In this document: positions 1-6,933 of the stretch, one piece after another | Layout of the letters: the number at the start of each line of letters is the position of its first letter | Position numbering within the stretch: the stretch's first letter is position 1 | NCBI GenBank assembly: GCA_005772945.1 | Contig: SXIE01000200.1 | Location: 1 to 13,337 of the forward strand | Reading direction: 5' to 3' | DNA from: Pseudomonadota bacterium | Lineage (GTDB): Bacteria > Myxococcota > UBA9042 > PHBI01 | DNA: 13,337 nt | Notes under the pieces: generated by a model | What the model was told of the DNA's origin: nothing | The model's input: the letters and a program-made list of their open reading frames with translations, nothing else | Database searches by the model: none | Translations under genes and position numbers: made by a program

Positions 1-224
1 AGCCCGGCGGTGATCGAGCCGCCCGGCGAGTTGATGTAGATATTGACCTCTTTCTCGGGGTCTTCCGACTCGAGAAAGAGCAGCTGCGCGATGACCAGGT
101 TCGCCGTGAAGTCGTCGATCGGCCCGCCGATGAAGATGATGCGGTCCTTCAGAAGGCGCGAGAACGGGTCGTACTGCCGCTCGCCGCGATGGGTCTGCTC
201 GATGACGGTCGGGATGATGGCCAT
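1..224 (-). CDS. clpP: ATP-dependent Clp protease proteolytic subunit ClpP (N-terminal part, truncated by window edge)
   Basis: Only the first 74 codons are present; the gene continues past the left edge. The translation starts [16 protein letters not shown] and contains [16 protein letters not shown] and [12 protein letters not shown], the conserved N-terminal loop and first beta-alpha-beta repeats of ClpP. ClpP is a cytoplasmic serine peptidase that forms a double-heptamer barrel and degrades proteins unfolded by ClpX or ClpA. The catalytic Ser, His and Asp lie downstream and cannot be checked here. The ATG at 224 follows the tig stop by 11 bases, and a GAGGAG Shine-Dalgarno overlaps that stop codon, so translational coupling with tig is likely. 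The tig-clpP order is the usual bacterial one, often followed by clpX, which would lie outside the window. Identification is near certain. Confidence 0.96.
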   Translation of the reverse strand, partial: MAIIPTVIEQTHRGERQYDPFSRLLKDRIIFIGGPIDDFTANLVIAQLLFLESEDPEKEVNIYINSPGGSITAG

Positions 225-230
225 GCGCTG

Positions 231-238
231 TCTCCTCA
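231..238 (-). promoter_or_regulatory. clpP Shine-Dalgarno overlapping the tig stop codon
   Basis: On the minus strand the bases TGAGGAGA hold both the tig stop codon (TGA) and a strong GAGGAG ribosome binding site, six bases before the clpP ATG. Ribosomes ending on tig are therefore placed at the clpP start. The same TGAGGAG arrangement recurs at 12522-12528. Confidence 0.8.
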
Positions 239-1537
239 GGTTCCGGCGGCGGGGGGCGCCTCGGGCGCCGCGGCCACGATGCTCGCGGACTCGAGCACCC
301 GGGCCAGCGCCTTCTTGTGGATCATATCCTGGCGCAGCCCTTCGCGCATCTCCGGCCGCTCATAAAGCTTGCCGACGTTCTCGCCGCCGTCCTTGATCCG
401 CTCGACGATCGCCGCCGAGAGCTCGTCCTCGTCCGCGTCGATCTTCTCCTGGGCCGCCAGCGCCTCGAGCACGAGGTGGCGACGCACCTCGAAGTTCGCC
501 TGGCTCTGGAGCGCGCCCCAGTTGCGCTCGACCAGCTGCATCGCGCGATTCTCGGGCAGGCCCTGCATGCGCCAGAACTGGAGCAGGCTGCGCGCGCGCT
601 CGGCCGCGTAGGACTCGATCATCGCCGGCGGGACCGGGAACTGATTGCGCTCGATGATGACGCCGATGACCTTCTTCTCGGCCTCGTCCTTGCGGCGCTT
701 CTCGGCCTCGGCCAGCAGCTTCGCGTGCACGTCCTCGCGCAGCGCGTCGAACGACTCGAAGTTCTCGTCGACGGCGAAAGCGTCATCCAATTCGGGGACT
801 TCCTCGCGGAAGAGCTGGTTGAGCGTGACGTCGAACGTCGCGGTCTTGCCGGCCAGATCCGTCGCGCGGTAGTCGGCCGGGAACCCGATGTCGAACTTCT
901 TGCTGGTGCCCGGGGTCATCCCGCGGAGCTCGTCCTCCCAGCCCGGGATCATCGACCCGGAGCCGAGCTTCACGTCGAGATCCTTGCCGTCGAGGCGCGT
1001 GTCGCGCACCCCGTCGAGCCAGCCCTGGAACGTCACGATCGCGATGTCGCCGGCGTCCGCGGCGCGGTCGTCGACCGGCACGCGCTCCTTGTGCTTCTCC
1101 TGGAGCGCGGCGATGCGGGCGTTGACCTCGTCGGCGCTGACCGTCGGCGGCGCGACCGCGACCTCGACGTTCTGCCACGAGTGGACCGAGACCCGCGGCT
1201 TGACCTGCGCGCGGATCGAGTACTTGAGCGGCTCGCCGGCGCGGATGACGCCGGGCTCGACCTGCGGCTCGCCCACGATGCGATGCTCGCCGGCGGCGAG
1301 GACCGCATCCTTATACGACTCCGAGATGAGTCGGCGCATCGCCTCGTTCGCGATCTCGGTGCCGTGCGACTTCTTGACGAGCTCGCGCGGGGCCTTGCCG
1401 GGGCGGAAGCCGTTGACGCGCACGCGCTTGCCGAACTCGCCGACCTGGCGATCGAGCTCCTTGGCGACCTTGTCGCTCGGAAGCTCGACGTCGATCTTCA
1501 CCTCGATCTCATTGACGACTTGAACGGACGTCTTCAT
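236..1537 (-). CDS. tig: Trigger factor, ribosome-associated chaperone and peptidyl-prolyl isomerase
   Basis: The product is 433 residues, the normal size for trigger factor, which binds ribosomal protein uL23 at the exit tunnel and shelters nascent chains in the cytoplasm. The N-terminal ribosome-binding domain carries the signature NGFRPGKAP (about residues 40-48). A central FKBP-like PPIase domain follows (about 155-245), with [14 protein letters not shown] and [12 protein letters not shown]. The helical C-terminal domain forms the rest and ends in a low-complexity Ala/Pro tail. The ATG at 1537 was chosen because it opens with the family-typical [12 protein letters not shown] and has a GAGGAAGG ribosome binding site at about 1543-1551. 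A longer in-frame extension would read back into the tRNA-Leu gene and is rejected. The gene is followed by clpP and preceded by tRNA-Leu 57 bases upstream. Confidence 0.97.
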   Translation of the reverse strand: MKTSVQVVNEIEVKIDVELPSDKVAKELDRQVGEFGKRVRVNGFRPGKAPRELVKKSHGTEIANEAMRRLISESYKDAVLAAGEHRIVGEPQVEPGVIRAGEPLKYSIRAQVKPRVSVHSWQNVEVAVAPPTVSADEVNARIAALQEKHKERVPVDDRAADAGDIAIVTFQGWLDGVRDTRLDGKDLDVKLGSGSMIPGWEDELRGMTPGTSKKFDIGFPADYRATDLAGKTATFDVTLNQLFREEVPELDDAFAVDENFESFDALREDVHAKLLAEAEKRRKDEAEKKVIGVIIERNQFPVPPAMIESYAAERARSLLQFWRMQGLPENRAMQLVERNWGALQSQANFEVRRHLVLEALAAQEKIDADEDELSAAIVERIKDGGENVGKLYERPEMREGLRQDMIHKKALARVLESASIVAAAPEAPPAAGT

Positions 1538-1594
1538 CGCGGACCTTCCTCTCGACGCGTCCCGTGGCGGCAGACGTCGAGAATCATTGTGAAT

Positions 1595-1678
1595 TGCGAG
1601 AGGGGGGACTCGAACCCCCACGACCTCTCAGCCACTGGATTCTAAGTCCAGCGCGTCTACCAATTTCGCCACTCTCGC
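1595..1678 (-). tRNA. tRNA-Leu (anticodon UAG)
   Basis: The minus strand folds as a class II tRNA. The acceptor stem is GCGAGAG/CTCTCGC, the anticodon stem is CTGGA/TCCAG with loop CTTAGAA (anticodon TAG, reading CUA), and there is a long variable arm typical of leucine tRNAs. The T arm is GGGGG-TTCGAGT-CCCCC. The discriminator base is A, and the next bases are ATT, so the CCA end is not encoded. It lies just upstream of tig. The tRNA-Lys terminator separates it from tRNA-Lys, so it probably has its own promoter, but I could not find a convincing one in 1679-1724. Confidence 0.95.
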
Positions 1679-1724
1679 ATGGGTCGCTCGGACGCAGGTC
1701 GCCGAGTTGTTTTGAGTACAAACT

Positions 1725-1755
1725 AAAAAGGACAGGCCGTTTGCGACCTGTCCTT
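1725..1755 (-). terminator. Rho-independent terminator of tRNA-Lys
   Basis: On the minus strand a perfect nine-base-pair stem AAGGACAGG/CCTGTCCTT with a ten-base loop is followed at once by a run of T (positions 1729 to 1725). It begins four bases after the encoded CCA of tRNA-Lys. This is a textbook intrinsic terminator. Confidence 0.9.
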
Positions 1756-1758
1756 CGT

Positions 1759-1835
1759 TGGTGGGTGCGGTAAGAATCGAACTTACAACCTACGGATTAA
1801 GAGTCCGGTGCTCTGCCAGATTGAGCTACGCACCC
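1759..1835 (-). tRNA. tRNA-Lys (anticodon CUU)
   Basis: The minus strand folds as a standard tRNA with acceptor stem GGGTGCG/CGCACCC, D arm containing AGCTCAATCTGGC, and anticodon loop CTCTTAA (anticodon CTT, reading AAG). The T arm is TTGTAAGTTCGATTCTTAC. The discriminator A is followed directly by an encoded CCA (1761-1759). The outermost anticodon-stem pair (27-43) looks like a C-U mismatch; the other four pairs are canonical. Promoter and terminator can both be seen, so it forms its own transcription unit. Confidence 0.95.
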
Positions 1836-1857
1836 AAGTCGCGCAGCGACGCGTGGC

Positions 1858-1886
1858 GTTCTGCATCGGCGCGGCGCTCCTGTCAA
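1858..1886 (-). promoter_or_regulatory. Promoter of tRNA-Lys (sigma-70 type)
   Basis: On the minus strand a perfect -35 hexamer TTGACA (1886-1881) is followed after 17 bases by CAGAAC (1863-1858), a weak -10. The predicted transcription start is about 15 bases before the mature tRNA 5' end. The perfect -35, exact spacing and position support it; the poor -10 lowers certainty. Confidence 0.6.
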
Positions 1887-1925
1887 TAGCGTTTCGGCGC
1901 GTGGGCGCACGCGGGCCCGCTCGCC

Positions 1926-2909
1926 TCAGCGGATCGCGCGCCCCGCCTGCACCAGCCCCACCACGAAGAACAGCGCCGCCCCTCCGGTGGCGACGTACGA
2001 CGCGACCTCGGTGACGGTGGGGTCCCGCGCGATGAGGGCGACAAGCAGCGGCAGCGCCAGCACCCAGCGCGTCGGGTTCACGAGCGCCTCCTCGCGCTCC
2101 GTCTGGCGTAGCCGGATGAGGCGCACGCCGACGTCGGAACCGAAGAACGCGACCCCCGTTCCGCTCACGAGCGGGTGCGCGCCGACGGCCGCAAGCGCCG
2201 CCAAGACCAGCGTCAAGGCCATCCCGGGGAGCAGCTCGCGCCCGCTGGCGCCGGCCTTGCGCGTCCGGACGACCGGTGGCACCAGCGCCGCAGCGTACGC
2301 GCACATGACGAAGATCATGACGCCCATCGAGATCGTCAGCTGCGAGGTGTCGAAGTGCATGAACGGCGGATCGTCGAACGCGAAGTCGATGAGCGCGAGG
2401 CCCATGATCATCGTCGCGCCCTCGGTCCCGCTCACCGCCGGGATGACCAGCACGTTCGTCCGGTACTGCTCCCACATCGTCAGGACGTAGGCGGCCGTCC
2501 CGAACGTGATGAGCGCGGTCGTGAAGACCGCGTCGAGGTGCAGCGCGATGGCCCCGCAAAGCAGCATCGAGCCGCTCGCCAGGCCGTCGAGCCCGTGGTC
2601 GAGCAGCTCGCCGAGGCGGCTGGCGCGGCCCGTTCGGCGCGCGTGGGGGCCGTCGAGGTTGTCGAGCGTGATGTAGACGAAGACCAGGATGGCCGAGACG
2701 ACGAACCAACCGTGGTTGCCGTTTACGCCGGCGAGCATGGCCGGAACCGCCGCCATGACGGACAGGTTGCCGAAGATCGTGAGCGCGTTGGGCAAGACGA
2801 AGCGCGGGATGAGCGGCAGCATCCAGCGCCAGAAGAGCCATTGATAAGCCCCTAGCAGGATCTCACGGTCGTCCGACTGGTACCCGGCCTTGGGCTTGGG
2901 TTGCGACAT
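1926..2909 (-). CDS. CDP-alcohol phosphatidyltransferase, ethanolamine/cholinephosphotransferase-like
   Basis: A 327-residue integral membrane enzyme. Residues 83-108 match the CDP-alcohol phosphotransferase signature D-x2-D-G-x2-A-R-x8-G-x3-D-x3-D exactly: Asp83, Asp86, Gly87, Ala90, Arg91, Gly100, Asp104 and Asp108. Such enzymes move a phospho-alcohol from a CDP-linked donor to an alcohol acceptor through two metal ions held by these Asp residues. About seven to eight hydrophobic segments follow and flank the motif. The N-terminal Tyr...LPNALTIFG stretch and RRTGRASRLGELLDHGLDG resemble eukaryotic ethanolamine/cholinephosphotransferases more than the short bacterial PgsA or PssA proteins, so a CDP-ethanolamine or CDP-choline donor with diacylglycerol is possible but inferred. 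The ATG at 2909 is preferred over an upstream GTG at 2987; neither has a strong ribosome binding site. It diverges from the kinase gene. Confidence 0.88.
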   Translation of the reverse strand: MSQPKPKAGYQSDDREILLGAYQWLFWRWMLPLIPRFVLPNALTIFGNLSVMAAVPAMLAGVNGNHGWFVVSAILVFVYITLDNLDGPHARRTGRASRLGELLDHGLDGLASGSMLLCGAIALHLDAVFTTALITFGTAAYVLTMWEQYRTNVLVIPAVSGTEGATMIMGLALIDFAFDDPPFMHFDTSQLTISMGVMIFVMCAYAAALVPPVVRTRKAGASGRELLPGMALTLVLAALAAVGAHPLVSGTGVAFFGSDVGVRLIRLRQTEREEALVNPTRWVLALPLLVALIARDPTVTEVASYVATGGAALFFVVGLVQAGRAIR

Positions 2910-2920
2910 TTCGGCACCAT

Positions 2921-2935
2921 CGCCGAGGCTCGGCG
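2921..2935. repeat. Inverted repeat between divergent phosphotransferase and kinase genes
   Basis: CGCCGAG-G-CTCGGCG is a perfect seven-base dyad with a one-base centre, 11 bases upstream of the phosphotransferase ATG. It could be an operator or a hairpin in that gene's leader. In GC-rich DNA such dyads also occur by chance. Confidence 0.35.
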
Positions 2936-3013
2936 GATCCTCAAGATTCTCGTGCGACCGCTCGGCGCCGGGGAGACGCGCCTGCACGCGCGTGTTAGAT
3001 CCAACGGCGACCC

Positions 3014-5281
3014 ATGAAGCTCACGCAGGTCCTGCCGTTTCTGCCGCCGTCCATGGTGCCTGACATCGAGGCGCGCCATGCGCGTTTCCTCGCCGAGCAC
3101 GCGGGCGCCGCCCCGAACACCGAGGCGTTTCTCAAGCACCTCCACGACGACGGCACGCTCCCGACCGAGACGCTGCGCGACATCCTGACGCTCTGCGACG
3201 TGACGCTGACACCCCTCGCCGAGGTCGTCGCCGAGGGGACGCTGCCGCCCTCGCGCCACCAACTCCTCGCCATTCTCGGGCAGGGCTCGATGGGCGAGAT
3301 CGTGATGGCCCGCGACCGCCTGCTGGGGCGGACCGTCGCGGTCAAGCGCCTCGATCGACGCCTGCTCGAGCGGCCCTCGATCGTCGAGCGCTTCTTCGTC
3401 GAGGCGCAGATCACGGCGCAGCTCGATCATCCGAACATCGTGCCGATCCTCGGGCTCGAGGAGGACGCCGCCGGCCACCTCAGCTACGCGATGAAGCTCG
3501 TGCGCGGCAAGACCCTGGGCGACTACATCGACGAGGCCACCAAGGCCGCCGAGGCGGGCAAGGAGCCCGACGAGGACCACCGCCTCAAGGCCCGCATCGA
3601 GACCTTTCTCCCGGTGCTGCACGCGCTCGACTACGCGCATCGCCGCGGGATCATCCACCGCGATCTGAAGCCCGACAACATCATGGTCGGCGCCTTCGGC
3701 GAGGTGCTCGTCATGGACTGGGGGATCGCGCGGCCGATCGGCGACCGCCGACGCGTGACCCACGGCGAGAAGGTCGAGAAGACGCGCGCCGGCTCGCTGG
3801 TCGGGACGCCGTCCTACATGTCGCCCGAGCAGGCCTCGGGCTACACCGAGGAGCTCACGGCCGCCTCCGATCAATATGCGCTCGGGCTGATCCTCTTCGA
3901 GCTGGTGACGTTGCGCCGCGCCATCGAGGGCGAGACCGGGCTCGAGGTCGCCGCCAAGGCGTCCGCCGGGCACAAGGAAACGCTTGCACCGCGCAGCAAG
4001 AAAGAGCCGGTCCCGCGCGAGCTCGCCGCGATCATCCAGCGCGCGACGGCGCGCGAGCCCGAGGACCGCTACGCCTCGGTCGCCGCCTTCGCCGACGATC
4101 TTCGGCGCTTTCTGCACGACGAGCCGGTGCTGGTCGATCCCGACGGCCTCGTGCGCAAGATGAAGCGCTGGATTGGGCACCATCGCGGGCTGGCGATGGC
4201 GCTGGGCTTCGCGCTGCTCGCCTCGGTCGCGCTCGCGATCGTCGGCGTGCGCTTCGCCGAGCGCCAGCGGGCCCGCGCGCGGGAGGACGCGCTGCAGCAC
4301 GTGGTGAGCGCTACGAGCGAGCAGGCCGCGCTCATCGATCAGAAACTCGGCGACTACGAGGCGCTGCTGCAGGGCGTCGTCGACGTCGCGAGCGAGTACC
4401 TCGCGACGCCGGCCCCCGACGATCCCGAGATGGTCGCGTATCGCTACGTCGGCAAGCGGCGCGAGCCGGCCGCGGCCCCGAGCTATGGCGTGCCGTCCGC
4501 CATCTACGGGGGTGACGCGTCGATCAGGCGCGTGGACGTGACGGTCGCGGCCAGCGAGGATCCGGCGGCGCTGCGGCCGCGCGCGCTGCAGATGTGGCGG
4601 CTCGGCGATGTGCTGCGGCGGGCGCAGCTGGCCAGCGCGAGCCACGAGGCGACGGCGCTGCCGTTTGCCGAGGCCGAGCAGCTCATCCTGCAACGCGGGG
4701 TGCCGCTGGCGTGGGCGTACATCGGTAGCCGCGAGGGCGTGGTCGTGGCGATGCCGGCGACCTGGCGCTACGAGGCGCTTCCGACCGAGCCGGGGGGCGG
4801 CTACGACCCGCGCACGCGCGCCTGGTACAAGGCCGCCAAGGGGCGACGGGGGCCCGTGTGGAACTCGTCGGGCGTCGACGAATCGGGCCTCGGGCTGCTC
4901 ATCACGTGCTCCGAGGGCGTCTACGATGCGCAGGGCGCGGAGGTCGCGGTCGCCGCCGTCGATCTGACGTTCTCGTTCGTCATCGATCACCTGCTCGAGA
5001 ATGCGCTGCTGGTGGAAGCGAAGGCAGAGACGCTGCTCGTCGATCAAGACGGCAAGGTCGTCGTGCGCTCGAGCGAGAAGGAGGCCGCGCGCAAGGCGGA
5101 AGCCTACGACCCCAAGGCCTTCGAGGAGCCGCAGCTGCTCGCGGCGGCCAAGGGTCGGCAGTCGGGGCACCTCGAGCTGGCCGACGGACGCCTCGCGTTC
5201 TGGAGTCGCCTGCGCGCCGTCGACTGGCTCTACGTCGTCATCGGATCCGCCGACACGCTGCTCGCCGTGACCCAGCGGTAG
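3014..5281 (+). CDS. Membrane Ser/Thr protein kinase with periplasmic Cache sensor domain
   Basis: A 755-residue receptor-type kinase. After an N-terminal region of about 85 residues of unknown role comes a Hanks-type kinase domain (about 85-370): glycine loop GQGSMG (89-94), ATP-anchoring Lys111 in VAVK, likely alpha-C Glu130, catalytic HRDLKPDN (His215, Asp217, Asn222), and metal-binding Asp235 in DWG instead of DFG. The activation segment ends in GTPSYMSPEQ (SPE for APE). All key catalytic residues are present, so it should be active. A single membrane helix (about 392-414) leads to an extracytoplasmic dCache-like domain (about 425-745) with the typical YDPRTRAWY motif near residue 600. 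This layout suggests that a periplasmic small ligand controls cytoplasmic phosphorylation; ligand and substrates are unknown. The ATG at 3014 lacks a strong ribosome binding site. Such kinases are abundant in Myxococcota. Confidence 0.93.
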   Translation: MKLTQVLPFLPPSMVPDIEARHARFLAEHAGAAPNTEAFLKHLHDDGTLPTETLRDILTLCDVTLTPLAEVVAEGTLPPSRHQLLAILGQGSMGEIVMARDRLLGRTVAVKRLDRRLLERPSIVERFFVEAQITAQLDHPNIVPILGLEEDAAGHLSYAMKLVRGKTLGDYIDEATKAAEAGKEPDEDHRLKARIETFLPVLHALDYAHRRGIIHRDLKPDNIMVGAFGEVLVMDWGIARPIGDRRRVTHGEKVEKTRAGSLVGTPSYMSPEQASGYTEELTAASDQYALGLILFELVTLRRAIEGETGLEVAAKASAGHKETLAPRSKKEPVPRELAAIIQRATAREPEDRYASVAAFADDLRRFLHDEPVLVDPDGLVRKMKRWIGHHRGLAMALGFALLASVALAIVGVRFAERQRARAREDALQHVVSATSEQAALIDQKLGDYEALLQGVVDVASEYLATPAPDDPEMVAYRYVGKRREPAAAPSYGVPSAIYGGDASIRRVDVTVAASEDPAALRPRALQMWRLGDVLRRAQLASASHEATALPFAEAEQLILQRGVPLAWAYIGSREGVVVAMPATWRYEALPTEPGGGYDPRTRAWYKAAKGRRGPVWNSSGVDESGLGLLITCSEGVYDAQGAEVAVAAVDLTFSFVIDHLLENALLVEAKAETLLVDQDGKVVVRSSEKEAARKAEAYDPKAFEEPQLLAAAKGRQSGHLELADGRLAFWSRLRAVDWLYVVIGSADTLLAVTQR

Positions 5282-5342
5282 GATCGAGGGCCGCGTGCGA
5301 GCCCGCCGGAGAGGGGGCTGCTTCGGCGTCGGGCGTCAGGCG

Positions 5343-6104
5343 TCAGGCGGACTTCTTGCCCAGCGCGCGATCGCGGAACGCGATCATCGCGGCGATGACC
5401 TCGGGGCTTCGCCACGAGAGCCCGATGGGATCGAAGCCATCGGCCGCGCGAGCGCTTGCGGAGCGGTCGAGCGCCTCCTTGCGCATGGCGCGTTTGGTCG
5501 TCGCAAACGCGACGCGCGGCCGCGATGCGAACTCCTCGGCGGTCGCCAGCGCGCGCGTCAAGACCTGGTCGTGCGGGACGATCTCGTCGACGAGCCGGCA
5601 CGCGAGGGCGTCCGCCGCGCGGTACTTGAGGCCGCGCTGGAAGACCTCGTAGAGGCGCGGCGAGGCCGCCGAGGCGCGCACGATCTCGAGCGCCGAGGTC
5701 GGAAAGGGGACCCCGACCTGGATCTCCGTGAGGCCGATCCAGAGGTCTGCGTCCGAGACGATACGCCAGTCACAGCAAGCCGCCAGCACGCACCCGCCCG
5801 CGACCGCGTGCCCGTTGATGGCCGCGACCACCGGCGTGTCGAGCGCGAAGAGGCCGAGCATGACGTCATCGAAGGTCGTGGCGAAGGCGCGCGCCTCGGG
5901 CTCCGGGTAGGTGAAGACCTTCGTGAGATCGAGACCCGCCGAGAAGAAGCGGCCGTTGCCCGTGAGCACCACGGCGCGCGCCGCCGCGAGCTGCGGCAGG
6001 AGAGCGAGGAGCTCGCGCAGGAACGCGTGATCGAGCGCGTTCGCGGGCGGCGCGTCGAGGGTGACCAGGGTGACCGAGCCGTGCGTCGTGAGTTGGAAGG
6101 GCAT
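5343..6104 (-). CDS. Enoyl-CoA hydratase/isomerase family protein (crotonase fold)
   Basis: The 253-residue product has normal crotonase length. The CoA oxyanion-hole motifs are FFSAGLDL (about 53-60) and NGHAVAGGC (about 97-105). Two glutamates align with the catalytic pair of rat mitochondrial enoyl-CoA hydratase: Glu127 in LTEIQVGVP and Glu153 in LYEVFQRG, the latter five residues before the expected Gly. Hydration of a 2-enoyl-CoA in beta-oxidation or a side pathway is therefore plausible. However, the segment after Glu127 reads VPFPTSAL in place of the usual GxxGGTQRL, so the substrate may be unusual, and isomerase or hydrolase activity is possible. An AAGG sequence lies eight bases before the ATG. 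It stands alone, convergent with the kinase gene, with no other fatty-acid gene nearby in the window. Confidence 0.9.
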   Translation of the reverse strand: MPFQLTTHGSVTLVTLDAPPANALDHAFLRELLALLPQLAAARAVVLTGNGRFFSAGLDLTKVFTYPEPEARAFATTFDDVMLGLFALDTPVVAAINGHAVAGGCVLAACCDWRIVSDADLWIGLTEIQVGVPFPTSALEIVRASAASPRLYEVFQRGLKYRAADALACRLVDEIVPHDQVLTRALATAEEFASRPRVAFATTKRAMRKEALDRSASARAADGFDPIGLSWRSPEVIAAMIAFRDRALGKKSA

Positions 6105-6145
6105 GCGCCGGCCTTAGCAAGGCGCATGGTGGACCGCGAGGAGAA

Positions 6146-6191
6146 TTCGTTCAAAGCCCGCGGAGCAGGTGCAGCGCTCTTCGCGAACGAA
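6146..6191. repeat. Inverted repeat downstream of the MYXO-CTERM gene
   Basis: TTCGTTC (6146-6152) and GAACGAA (6185-6191) are perfect seven-base arms around a 32-base loop, and the right arm overlaps the palindrome TTCGCGAA (6180-6187). It lies just after the stop of the minus-strand gene ending at 6203. There is no T run, so it is at most a weak terminator or processing hairpin. Confidence 0.25.
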
Positions 6192-6202
6192 CGTGCGCCG
6201 CG

Positions 6203-6925
6203 TCAGCGCCCGAAGCGCCGGCGTGAGGCCAGCGCGAGGGCGGCCAAGACGCTGATGTACCCGGCGGCCGAGCCGCCCGCGCAGCCGCCATCGTCGGCCG
6301 GGGGCGGCGTCGCGCATACCGCCTCGTCCCCCGCGACCAGCGCCACGTCGTCTAGGCGGATGGACCCCGTCCCCTTGCCCGAGGCCGAGGTCAGCGTGAC
6401 CACCGGGCGCACGAAGACCTCAAAGCCGGCCGGCGTGGTCGCGCAGGCCTCGAACATCGCCCAGTCGCCGTCGTCGCCGGGGTCGGCCGGCGCCTCGAAC
6501 GCCGTCGTGGCGTCCGCAGCGACGAGGAACCCGTTGATTTTCTTGTAGATCTCGAGCTTGACGGCCACGGTCGCGTCGCCGGCCAAGGCTGCGTCCAGCG
6601 CCACCGCCGCCGACACGCGCAGGTTCCGGGGCGCCGCGACCGAGCCGGTGAGCGTCACGTCTTGATAGGCGCCCGCCTCCTCGAGTTCCGTGCCGGTGCC
6701 CGCCAGGCCGAGGCGAAACGCGCGGTCGCCGGTGCGCGGCGCGTCGCGCGTCACGGCGTGGACGGCTCCGTAGGTCGCCCAGGGGCCGAGATCGACGTCC
6801 TCGAAGCCGGGATTCGTGAGCGCGATCGGGTCCGCGTGGGCGGCGGTGCGGTCCAGCAACAGCGCCCCGGCCGCCAAGCAGAGGATGGTGAAAGCGCGTG
6901 TGACGCGCGGTGACGAGCTCGTCAT
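6203..6925 (-). CDS. Secreted protein with MYXO-CTERM-like sorting tail
   Basis: The 240-residue protein begins with a signal peptide (basic start, hydrophobic core FTILCLAAGALLL, likely cleavage after AHA near residue 31). The mature part opens with LTNPGFEDVDLGPW, a motif common at the start of jelly-roll, carbohydrate-binding-like modules, and continues as predicted beta strands to about residue 195. The C-terminus has the layout of the myxobacterial MYXO-CTERM signal: a Gly-Gly-Cys at about 213-215, a hydrophobic stretch, and Arg-Arg-Arg four residues from the end. By analogy the Cys would be the processing or anchoring site and the protein would sit on the outer surface. Its ATG lies eight bases after the stop of the upstream membrane-protein gene, with GAGGG as ribosome binding site, so the two form an operon. 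No enzymatic motif was seen; the binding role is inferred. Confidence 0.82.
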   Translation of the reverse strand: MTSSSPRVTRAFTILCLAAGALLLDRTAAHADPIALTNPGFEDVDLGPWATYGAVHAVTRDAPRTGDRAFRLGLAGTGTELEEAGAYQDVTLTGSVAAPRNLRVSAAVALDAALAGDATVAVKLEIYKKINGFLVAADATTAFEAPADPGDDGDWAMFEACATTPAGFEVFVRPVVTLTSASGKGTGSIRLDDVALVAGDEAVCATPPPADDGGCAGGSAAGYISVLAALALASRRRFGR

Positions 6926-6933
6926 CAGGACCC

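Noticed and set aside
1538..1621. An upstream extension of tig by 28 codons
   Set aside because: The extra N-terminus (MGVRVPPLAIHN) is a translation of the 3' half of tRNA-Leu. The ATG at 1537 has its own ribosome binding site and the conserved start.
317..1645. A 442-codon open frame antisense to tig
   Set aside because: The tig frame is unmistakable trigger factor, and the antisense frame also runs into the tRNA-Leu gene.
2852..5170. A 772-codon open frame antisense to the kinase gene
   Set aside because: It is a shadow of codon bias in GC-rich DNA. The plus-strand frame carries all kinase and Cache motifs, while the antisense product is an Arg/Asp/Leu/Gly-rich string with no motif.
5282..5342. 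Terminator between the convergent kinase and crotonase genes
   Set aside because: AGCCC and GGGCT could pair across about 5299-5322, but the stem is only five bases and there is no T run, so it is not called. The GGCGTCAGGCGTCAGG repeat at its end is too short to interpret.
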